From an uncultured Lautropia sp. (lineage in GTDB: Bacteria; Pseudomonadota; Gammaproteobacteria; Burkholderiales; Burkholderiaceae_E): 9,245 bases of DNA. How positions within the stretch are numbered: the stretch's first letter is position 1; the number at the start of each line of letters is the position of its first letter. Below the pieces are notes generated by a model. It worked only from the letters and a program-made list of their open reading frames with translations, was not told where the DNA came from and did not search any database. The DNA lies in the NCBI GenBank assembly GCA_938046755.1, contig CALIXC010000213.1, forward strand, positions 1 to 9,245, given 5' to 3'. Both the position numbers and the translations under genes were made by a program. Positions 1 through 5,415 of the stretch are shown one piece after another.

Positions 1-231
1 GCCCAGTACCGTGTCCTTGTCCTGGCCCGGCGTGGCATGACAGGTGGCACAGTCCGAGGCCACGAACACTTCACGTCCGTTCTTCAGATCAGCCCCTTCC
101 AGCGGCGGCAACTCACGCGCACCATGCAGTGCCGACCACGTCCACGGGGAAGTCAGTACTCCATATCCCGCCGCGCCCAACACCACCAGGCTGGCTGCCG
201 CTTTCCAGATCCCTCTGCCCTGCCGCCCCAT
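1..231 (-). CDS. c-type cytochrome, N-terminal part (runs off the window)
   Basis: The visible 77 residues begin with a basic N-terminus and a hydrophobic stretch at about residues 11-26, which is a signal peptide or membrane anchor for export. A single heme-binding motif CATCH follows at residues 61-65, inside the pattern NGREVFVASDCATCHATPG. That pattern resembles the first heme site of cytochrome c subunits paired with periplasmic dehydrogenases. This resemblance is from memory of the family, so the electron donor is not assigned. The start is well supported: GGAGGAA lies at 245-239, seven bases before the ATG. The gene is divergent from the hybrid kinase gene, so the kinase could regulate it. 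The remaining protein, including any further heme motifs, is outside the window. Confidence 0.88.
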   Translation of the reverse strand, partial: MGRQGRGIWKAAASLVVLGAAGYGVLTSPWTWSALHGARELPPLEGADLKNGREVFVASDCATCHATPGQDKDTVLG

Positions 232-263
232 TGTTCGGTTCCTCCTGAAATGGATGGCCCCCT

Positions 264-281
264 GAAAGCGGGCCGAAAGCG
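264..281. promoter_or_regulatory. tandem 7-4-7 direct repeat, possible PhoB/OmpR-type operator
   Basis: GAAAGCG occurs at 264-270 and again at 275-281, separated by GGCC, giving an 11-bp period. PhoB/OmpR-type winged-helix regulators typically bind tandem half-sites with this spacing. The adjacent kinase fusion carries such a domain, so it is a candidate ligand. The repeat is seen in the sequence; the binding is inference. Confidence 0.35.
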
Positions 282-305
282 CTATTTAAAATTGATACAG
301 CGCTT
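277..305. repeat. inverted repeat AAGCGCT / AGCGCTT in the divergent intergenic region
   Basis: Perfect 7-bp arms lie at 277-283 and 299-305, with an AT-rich spacer of 15 bp. The arms are 22 bp apart, about two helical turns, so both lie on the same face of DNA. The left arm overlaps the second copy of the GAAAGCG direct repeat. It may be an operator controlling the cytochrome gene, the kinase gene, or both. No convincing -35/-10 pair was found nearby for either gene. Confidence 0.4.
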
Positions 306-458
306 CAACCCATCCTTAGGCGAACAACCATCCTGAAGTCACTATAGGCACTGACGAAGCCACAAAGGCTGCAGGGTTGTGAAAGGGATGTAAACAGGCG
401 TTCAATCGTCTTGCCGTGTGATCCGGGTTCTGGTCGAATCCATGCCAATAACATCGCC

Positions 459-465
459 AGGGAAG
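459..465 (+). promoter_or_regulatory. ribosome binding site deciding the kinase start
   Basis: AGGGAAG ends three bases before the ATG at 469, and its AGGGA core is five bases away. The in-frame alternatives, GTG at 418 and ATG at 442, have no purine-rich Shine-Dalgarno sequence, so 469 is preferred. Confidence 0.55.
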
Positions 466-468
466 CCC

Positions 469-2763
469 ATGGATCGGCCTGATGAACGCCTGAAGACGCT
501 GCTGCACCAGGAGAGCAACGCATTCGTGCAGGCCATTCTTCTGCTTGCCCTGGCGCACGGCTTCACCGATCAGACCAGTTCGATGCGTGCTGCCTGGGCC
601 GAGGCGGTCGAGCGGATCAATGCCTCGCTGTCGACCTGGCTTACAAATGCACGACCACGCCAGCTTGATGGGCGCAACGACTACCGCGCCGATCCCCGCT
701 TCGAGCGGCTGCGCGAGATCGCCTGGCGCCATTACGAAGCGGGCGTTCCCCTGGAACTGCACCATGGCCTGTTCACCTTGTGCCACCAGGCCTATCGCCA
801 GCACCTGAGGCAATGCCCGCAGCACCCGGATGCCGACGCCCTGCTGGCTGTCCTGGACGATTTCTTCGATGAAGCCACCCAGGCCATGCTTGCTCCGTGG
901 GCCATGCGCCCTCCCAGCGAAGCAGCCCTGGCCGAAAACATCCGGCGCCTGACCCGCGAGCGGGACCAGTATTTCGGTGTCCTGGAAAGCCTCAGCGGCC
1001 CGGTCTTCATCACGTCCGAAGAAGGCCGACTGCAACATGCCAACGACGCCGCACTGCAAACCTTCCTGGGCCTGGCGGAAGCAGGTGCACTGCGCTACCG
1101 GCTGGCACTGCAGCATCACCGCGACACGTTGCAGGCCGTGGTCGACGACATCCTGGCCGCAAGCCGGCACGAACTGCACGCCATCTGGCTGGATACGCAC
1201 GCGGGGCGACGCTGCTTCGACATCCGCCTGCGCCCCCTGGAAGACAGCGCCTACAAGCTCGACCGCTGCCTCATCATCCTGATGAACGATGTCACCGGGC
1301 ACCAGCGGGCCATCGAGCGTGCCCGGCAGGCCGAGCACACCATGTCAATGTTCCTGGCCGCCATGAGCCACGAGATTCGTGGTCCATTGCACAGCGTTCT
1401 GGGCGCAGCCGAACTGCTGCGTGATGCCAGCCTGGCAGAAGCCGAGTCCCTGCTGGACCTGCTCGGCCTGTCAGCCGGTGCCCTCAACGCCACACTGGAA
1501 AACGTGCTGAGCTTCTCGCGCTTTCGCCACCAGGCCCCCCAGCCCCGACCCACCGCCGTACCGTTGCGCAAGATGCTGGTTGATCTGGTACGAACCCAGG
1601 ACGTGCAGGCCCGGCACCAGGGCGTGCCCCTTCAACTGCAGCTTCCCGCCGAGCTGCCCGAACAGGTCATGCTGGACGGGTCACTGGTGCAGCAGGTGCT
1701 GGGCAACCTGGTTCGTAACGCCCTGCGGCACGACGATGGCCAGGGCGTGACGCTAGCCGTACAGATCGAGGGTTCCGAGCTGGTCTTCATCGTCACCGAC
1801 CATGGTCCCGGGCTTCCCCCGGGCATTCAGGCCCAGCTCGCCCGTCCGGCCAGTGCTACCTCCACCCCGCTACCCGACCCTGTGGACAACAGCCACAGCT
1901 CGGGTCTGGGCCTGCTGATCGTCCAGCGCATGACCCAGGCACTGGGCGGTCGGCTGCAACTGCCGCCCGACGCAAACGGTGCCTGCATCGAAGTGCGGCT
2001 GCCACTGGTACTGCCCGAGATCGCCGCTCCCGACACGAACATCCCTGCACACCTGCCGGAAGCCCCACTCCTCGATCAGAGCTGCCTGCTGCTTGATGAC
2101 GACCCAATCGGCGCACTGGGCACCATTGCCATGCTCGAGCGCCTGGTCCGTTCGGTGGACCACGCCACCAGCCTGACCCAGGCCAGCGCCCTGCTGCAGA
2201 CCCAGCCCGACGTCTACGACTTCTTCATCGTCGATACCCGGCTGCCCGACGGCAGCGGTCTGGACTTCGCTCGCCGGGTCCGCCTGGACCCGCGCATGGC
2301 CAGCAAGCCGGTGCTGCTGCTGAGTGCCAATACCGAGCAAGTCCGCCAGCAGCCCGAATCCGGCATGCTCTTTGCCGCCCTGCTGGAAAAGCCCCTGGAC
2401 GCCACGACACTGGCCCAGGCAATCCGACGCCATGCCGGCCCCCCGCCCACCGGCCCGGACAAGGAGGACACGCTGTCGATTGCCGATGGCCTGTGGCTGG
2501 ACACCCCGACGCGTCGATTGCACATCGACGGCCGCGTCGAGACGCTGTCGCCCGCCGAGACCCGGCTGCTGGTCTGCCTGGCCGCCGCCATCGGTAAGCC
2601 CTGCGACCGCACCTGCATCAGCGAAGCCATCTGTGGCCGGGACTGGGTGTACGGCGACCGCACGGTGGACGTGCTGGTCTCCCGTCTGCGCCGACGGCTG
2701 CGAGGCAGCGTGGCGCGCATCGTCACCGTGCACGGGCTCGGCTACACCCTCACGGTCGGCTGA
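469..2763 (+). CDS. soluble PAS histidine kinase–receiver–winged-helix fusion regulator
   Basis: This is a 764-residue protein with no transmembrane segment. Residues 1 to about 150 are helical and unassigned; the AGVPLELHHGLFTLCHQAYR stretch recalls the N-terminal sensory regions of some soluble kinases. A PAS-like domain follows at about 165-285. The dimerisation/phosphoacceptor H-box is AMSHEIRGPLH with H301. In the ATPase domain the N-box is NLVRNALRH (N417), G1 is DHGPGLPPG (D444) and G2 is GLGL (479-482). The receiver spans about 538-655 with acidic D543-D545, phosphoacceptor D589 in VDTRLPDG, S619 and K641 in LEKPL. An OmpR/PhoB-type winged helix occupies about 672-764, with recognition-helix residues DRTVDVLVSRLRRRL. 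All catalytic residues expected for autophosphorylation and phosphotransfer are present. The likely output is transcription control in cis to phosphorylation, and the divergent cytochrome gene is a possible target. Stimulus unknown. Confidence 0.9.
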   Translation: MDRPDERLKTLLHQESNAFVQAILLLALAHGFTDQTSSMRAAWAEAVERINASLSTWLTNARPRQLDGRNDYRADPRFERLREIAWRHYEAGVPLELHHGLFTLCHQAYRQHLRQCPQHPDADALLAVLDDFFDEATQAMLAPWAMRPPSEAALAENIRRLTRERDQYFGVLESLSGPVFITSEEGRLQHANDAALQTFLGLAEAGALRYRLALQHHRDTLQAVVDDILAASRHELHAIWLDTHAGRRCFDIRLRPLEDSAYKLDRCLIILMNDVTGHQRAIERARQAEHTMSMFLAAMSHEIRGPLHSVLGAAELLRDASLAEAESLLDLLGLSAGALNATLENVLSFSRFRHQAPQPRPTAVPLRKMLVDLVRTQDVQARHQGVPLQLQLPAELPEQVMLDGSLVQQVLGNLVRNALRHDDGQGVTLAVQIEGSELVFIVTDHGPGLPPGIQAQLARPASATSTPLPDPVDNSHSSGLGLLIVQRMTQALGGRLQLPPDANGACIEVRLPLVLPEIAAPDTNIPAHLPEAPLLDQSCLLLDDDPIGALGTIAMLERLVRSVDHATSLTQASALLQTQPDVYDFFIVDTRLPDGSGLDFARRVRLDPRMASKPVLLLSANTEQVRQQPESGMLFAALLEKPLDATTLAQAIRRHAGPPPTGPDKEDTLSIADGLWLDTPTRRLHIDGRVETLSPAETRLLVCLAAAIGKPCDRTCISEAICGRDWVYGDRTVDVLVSRLRRRLRGSVARIVTVHGLGYTLTVG

Positions 2764-2768
2764 CAGGC

Positions 2769-2927
2769 GAAAAGGAAGCTTGCGATGACGATGATGTTGC
2801 CGCTCTGTCCGATGGTAGCCACGTCCTCGAACCCCGCGCCTTCGAGCTGGATACAAAGCTCGGCCATCGGGACCCGGTTGATCTTGCCGACATTGATGCC
2901 GCCCGGCATGATGAGCCAACGCATCAT
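2769..2927 (-). pseudogene. truncated DUF1697-family remnant
   Basis: The minus-strand reading MMRWLIMPGGINVGKINRVP, followed by MAELCIQLEGAGFEDVATIG and QSGNIIVIASF, matches the conserved N-terminus of DUF1697 proteins. That N-terminus is recalled as LLRGINVGG, then MAEL, then a QSGN motif. Only about 53 of the usual 170-180 residues are present. After that the frame reads into antisense of the kinase 3' end and stops at 2742. A GGAG sequence lies five bases before the ATG at 2927, so it may still be translated as a 61-residue peptide. LRG has become MPG, suggesting decay. DUF1697 has no settled function. It is most likely the debris of a deleted gene, although a small live gene is possible. 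Confidence 0.6.
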
Positions 2928-2943
2928 GCAAGCTCCGGCTTGC
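2928..2943. repeat. 6-bp hairpin beside the DUF1697 remnant
   Basis: GCAAGC TCCG GCTTGC is a perfect 6-bp stem with a four-base loop, abutting the remnant's ATG and including its GGAG. No T-tract follows on either strand, so it is not a standard terminator. Between this hairpin and the terminator at 3011 no gene is recognisable. Confidence 0.35.
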
Positions 2944-3010
2944 CGTCGGTGACGCGCCCAAGGGGCTGAATCACATCCATGGCTCTGACCGCCGCCTGAA
3001 CGACAGAGGC

Positions 3011-3048
3011 AAAAAAAACCCCTGAGCAAATGGATAAGGACTCAGGGG
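3011..3048 (-). terminator. rho-independent terminator of the tRNA-fMet gene
   Basis: CCCCTGAG (3019-3026) pairs perfectly with CTCAGGGG (3041-3048) across a 14-base loop. On the minus strand the stem is followed by eight T residues (3018-3011). It begins 14 bases past the tRNA 3' end. There is no T-tract in the plus direction, so it would not stop kinase transcripts by this mechanism. Confidence 0.9.
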
Positions 3049-3062
3049 CGGGAGAATGTCGA

Positions 3063-3139
3063 TGGTTGCGGGGGGAGGATTTGAACCTCCGACCTTCGGG
3101 TTATGAGCCCGACGAGCTGCCAGACTGCTCCACCCCGCG
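3063..3139 (-). tRNA. initiator tRNA-fMet (anticodon CAT)
   Basis: A 77-base cloverleaf with the genomically encoded 3' CCA at 3065-3063. Three initiator hallmarks are visible. Position 1 is C facing A at position 72, so the top of the acceptor stem is unpaired. The anticodon stem has three consecutive G-C pairs around CTCATAA. The body closely follows E. coli tRNA-fMet from memory. The D stem is GAGC/GCTC, and the T stem is GGAGG/CCTCC around TTCAAAT. These features separate it from elongator tRNA-Met and from tRNA-Ile2, which also read as CAT. It delivers formyl-methionine to the ribosomal P site at translation start. It stands alone, with its own promoter and terminator. Confidence 0.97.
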
Positions 3140-3145
3140 AAAAGA

Positions 3146-3174
3146 AGTATAGCCATACTGGATTCCGTTTGCAA
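3146..3174 (-). promoter_or_regulatory. sigma70-type promoter of the tRNA-fMet gene
   Basis: The -35 is TTGCAA (3174-3169) and the -10 is TATACT (3151-3146), with an optimal 17-bp spacer. Six bases separate the -10 from the mature tRNA 5' base at 3139, so transcription would start at or almost at the tRNA itself. Confidence 0.8.
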
Positions 3175-3197
3175 GTCTTTCTGCTTGGCCGTAAATT
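3169..3197 (+). promoter_or_regulatory. candidate promoter of the Nudix gene, sharing the -35 hexamer
   Basis: TTGCAA at 3169-3174 is its own reverse complement, so it also reads as a -35 on the plus strand. TAAATT at 3192-3197 is a fair -10 after a 17-bp spacer. The predicted start lies at or within a base of the ATG at 3205, implying a leaderless message. The ATG has no Shine-Dalgarno sequence, which fits. Confidence 0.5.
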
Positions 3198-3204
3198 TCT
3201 CCTC

Positions 3205-3819
3205 ATGAAGTACTGTTCAGAATGCGGCAGTCCCACGCAGATCCTCGTCCCCGAGGGTGACAACCGCCCACGCCAGGTCTGCACCCATTGCCATGCCGTC
3301 CATTACGTCAACCCGCGCATCGTGGTCGGTGCCGTCTGCCTGTGGGAAGACCGCATCCTGCTGTGCCGCCGCGCCATCCAGCCCCGCAAGGGCAAATGGA
3401 CGCTGCCTGCAGGCTTCATGGAAATCGGCGAGACCATGTCGGCCGGCGCCCTGCGCGAGACCCACGAGGAATCGGGCGCCCGCGCCGAGGTCGACGGCCC
3501 GCTCTTTGCCATTCTGGATGTCCCCCACGCCGAGCAGGTGCACGCTTTCTACCGTGCCCGCCTGCTGTCACCCGAGCTGGACCCGGGCGAAGAAAGCCTC
3601 GACGCACGGCTGTTCGACGAGAAGGACATCCCCTGGGACGAGATCGCCTTCAGCACGGTGGAGACCACGCTGCGCTGGTTCCTGGCCGACCGTCGCCTGG
3701 GCCGCTTCTCGCTGCATGAGGGCCACATCCCTGCCCCAACGGGCAGGCAGCCCACCAATCCGTCCCCTCGCCAGAGCAGCAACGCCGACACGTCCTCCGA
3801 CAAGGGCGGCCACGGCTGA
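3205..3819 (+). CDS. Nudix hydrolase with N-terminal zinc ribbon
   Basis: A 204-residue protein. It opens with MKYCSECGSP and carries two CxxC knuckles, C4/C7 and C26/C29, forming a zinc-ribbon-like module as in NADH-pyrophosphatase-type Nudix proteins. The Nudix box occupies residues 70-92 (GFMEIGETMSAGALRETHEE then SGA) and matches GX5EX7REUXEEXGU, so the metal-binding glutamates are intact. The family hydrolyses nucleoside diphosphates linked to another group (X), such as ADP-ribose or NADH; the substrate here cannot be read from sequence. About 25 residues at the C-terminus are Pro/Ser/Thr/Asn-rich and probably disordered. The start is fixed by the conserved MxxCSxCG opening, although no ribosome binding site precedes it. 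It lies 70 bp upstream of aat and may be cotranscribed with it. Confidence 0.93.
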   Translation: MKYCSECGSPTQILVPEGDNRPRQVCTHCHAVHYVNPRIVVGAVCLWEDRILLCRRAIQPRKGKWTLPAGFMEIGETMSAGALRETHEESGARAEVDGPLFAILDVPHAEQVHAFYRARLLSPELDPGEESLDARLFDEKDIPWDEIAFSTVETTLRWFLADRRLGRFSLHEGHIPAPTGRQPTNPSPRQSSNADTSSDKGGHG

Positions 3820-3889
3820 TCTCCCGATCGCTTCTTCCTGCCCGGTTCCATCGCCACATTCCCCTCGCCCCTTCAACGCCCCGCCACCG

Positions 3890-4690
3890 ATGATTCGCTA
3901 CTGGGTCGAAGCCGACACCCCGCTGCCCGCCGCCGACCGCGACGTGCCGGGCTATCCCGGGCTCATCGCCCTGGGGGCCGACCTGGGCCCCGACCGGCTG
4001 GTGGAGGCCTACACACAGGGGCTCTTTCCCTGGTACAGCGCGGGCCAGCCGGTGCTGTGGTGGTCGCCCGACCCGCGCATGGTCGTCTTCGTCGACGAGT
4101 TCTCGCCTTCGCGCTCGCTGCGGCGGCTGCTGGCACGCCTGGCCAACAGCGGTCATCCTGGCCCCGCAGCCTCCGTCTCACCACACTCGCCCCAAGGCAC
4201 CTCAGCGCAAGACAACACTGCCGCCCCCCGCTGGCAGATCACGCTCGACACGGCCTTTGCCGACGTGATGCAGGCCTGCGCAGAACCCCGTCCCGGCCAG
4301 GACAGCACCTGGATCACCCCCGCCATCCAGGCTGCCTACACGGCCCTGCATCAACGCGGCATGGCCCATTCCCTGGAGGTCCGTGAAGACGGCCAGCTCA
4401 TCGCCGGCCTCTATGGCGTCGCCATCGGTCGCATGTTCTTCGGCGAGTCCATGTTCACCCGCCGGCCCAACGCCTCCAAGTGTGCCTTCGCCACGCTGAT
4501 GCACCTGCTGGCCGCCCACGGTCTTCCCCTGGTCGATTGCCAGCAGTCCACCCGGCACCTGGGCAGTCTGGGCGGGCGTGACATCTCCCGTGCCGACTTC
4601 CTGGCGCACATCCGCCCCCTGCTGGCTGCCCCCGCCCCCGACTGGCAGGCCATGGCTCGCGACATCGCCTGGCCGGACTTCAGCCAATGA
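3890..4690 (+). CDS. aat: leucyl/phenylalanyl-tRNA–protein transferase
   Basis: This cytoplasmic enzyme transfers Leu or Phe from aminoacyl-tRNA to N-terminal Lys or Arg, creating N-degrons for ClpS/ClpAP. The family signatures are present: GLFPWYSAGQPVLWWSPDPR (44-63), FFGESMF with E186, and DCQ with Q218. They sit about 30 residues later than the E. coli catalytic E156 and Q188, which accounts for the length of 266 residues against about 234. The extra residues form a Ser/Pro/Ala/Gln-rich insert at about 83-114, between the SRSLRRLL helix and WQITLDTAF. The reading frame is open far upstream through the Nudix gene, but MIRYWVEADTPLP aligns with the usual Aat N-terminus. No clear ribosome binding site is seen. 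The stop overlaps the bpt start as ATGA. Confidence 0.95.
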   Translation: MIRYWVEADTPLPAADRDVPGYPGLIALGADLGPDRLVEAYTQGLFPWYSAGQPVLWWSPDPRMVVFVDEFSPSRSLRRLLARLANSGHPGPAASVSPHSPQGTSAQDNTAAPRWQITLDTAFADVMQACAEPRPGQDSTWITPAIQAAYTALHQRGMAHSLEVREDGQLIAGLYGVAIGRMFFGESMFTRRPNASKCAFATLMHLLAAHGLPLVDCQQSTRHLGSLGGRDISRADFLAHIRPLLAAPAPDWQAMARDIAWPDFSQ

Positions 4691-5415
4691 GCGACAACCG
4701 GCCGCCCTCCCAGCGCTACATACGGCTATACGTCACGGCCGCCTTTCCCTGCAGCTACCTGCCCAACCGCTTCGCCCGCTCGCAGGTGGCCGAACCTGCT
4801 GCCTCCATCGACGCCGACAACTATGGCGAACTGGTGCGTGCAGGCTTCCGGCGCAGCGGCCGCTTCACCTACCGGCCCCGCTGCGACAGCTGCCAGGCCT
4901 GCATCCCGGTGCGCGTCCCCGTGCAGCAGTTCCGGCCCGACCGCAGCCAGCGCCGCGCCATCCGCCGCCACGGCAGCCTCATCAGTCGCAACCTGCCACT
5001 GGTCTTCAGCGACGAACACTACGCGCTCTACATCCGCTACCAGCAGGCCCGCCACCGTGGCGGCAGCATGGACGAGGACGACGAGGACCAGTACCGCGAA
5101 TACCTGCTGCAATCGGGCGTCGACACCCGGCTGGTCGAGTTCCGCACCCCCGACTCCACCCTGGTCATGGTCTCGGTCATCGATGTGCTCGACGACGGCC
5201 TTTCCGCGGTGTATACATTCTTCGAGCCCGATCTGCCCGGAGGCAGCCTGGGCACCTATGGCATCCTCTGGCAGATCCGGATGTGCCAGGTACTGGGACT
5301 CGACTACCTCTACCTGGGCTACTGGATCGAGGAAGCGCGCTCCATGCGCTACAAGAGCAACTTCCGCCCGCTCGAACAACGGATAGACGGACAATGGATA
5401 CCCCTGAAAGACTGA
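4687..5415 (+). CDS. bpt: aspartate/glutamate leucyltransferase (bacterial ATE family)
   Basis: Bpt is a structural relative of eukaryotic arginyltransferase that moves leucine from Leu-tRNA onto N-terminal Asp or Glu, marking proteins for ClpS/ClpAP. Conserved features of the 242-residue protein are FPCSYLPNRFARSQVA with C22, a cysteine cluster CDSCQACIPVRV (C66, C69, C72), GGSLGTYGILWQI, and LDYLYLGYWIEEARSMRYK near the C-terminus. Length is normal for the family. Its start codon overlaps the aat stop by 4 bp and there is no strong Shine-Dalgarno sequence, so translation is probably coupled to aat. With Aat it supplies the two tRNA-dependent branches of the N-degron pathway. It is less likely to be a true arginyltransferase, but substrate choice cannot be proven from sequence. 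Confidence 0.95.
   Translation: MSDNRPPSQRYIRLYVTAAFPCSYLPNRFARSQVAEPAASIDADNYGELVRAGFRRSGRFTYRPRCDSCQACIPVRVPVQQFRPDRSQRRAIRRHGSLISRNLPLVFSDEHYALYIRYQQARHRGGSMDEDDEDQYREYLLQSGVDTRLVEFRTPDSTLVMVSVIDVLDDGLSAVYTFFEPDLPGGSLGTYGILWQIRMCQVLGLDYLYLGYWIEEARSMRYKSNFRPLEQRIDGQWIPLKD

Noticed and set aside
37..336. Plus-strand small frames over the cytochrome gene
   Set aside because: The opposite strand has a strong ribosome binding site, a signal anchor and a heme motif; the plus-strand frames have none of these.
418..468. Upstream GTG (418) or ATG (442) as the kinase start
   Set aside because: Neither has a Shine-Dalgarno sequence, whereas ATG 469 has AGGGA at good spacing. The extra residues show no recognisable conservation.
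1870..2961. 363-codon minus-strand open frame opposite the kinase
   Set aside because: It is antisense to a well-defined receiver and winged-helix coding region, and its composition is that of a shadow frame. Only the part at 2769-2927, in another frame, resembles a protein family.
2764..3062. Mobile-element integration next to the tRNA gene
   Set aside because: No integrase, attachment-site duplication of the tRNA 3' end or IS end was seen; the DUF1697 remnant alone does not support an island.
3257..3889. N-terminal extension of Aat into the Nudix gene
   Set aside because: The frame is open, but the extra residues are a shadow of the Nudix gene, and Aat proteins normally start with the sequence found at 3890.
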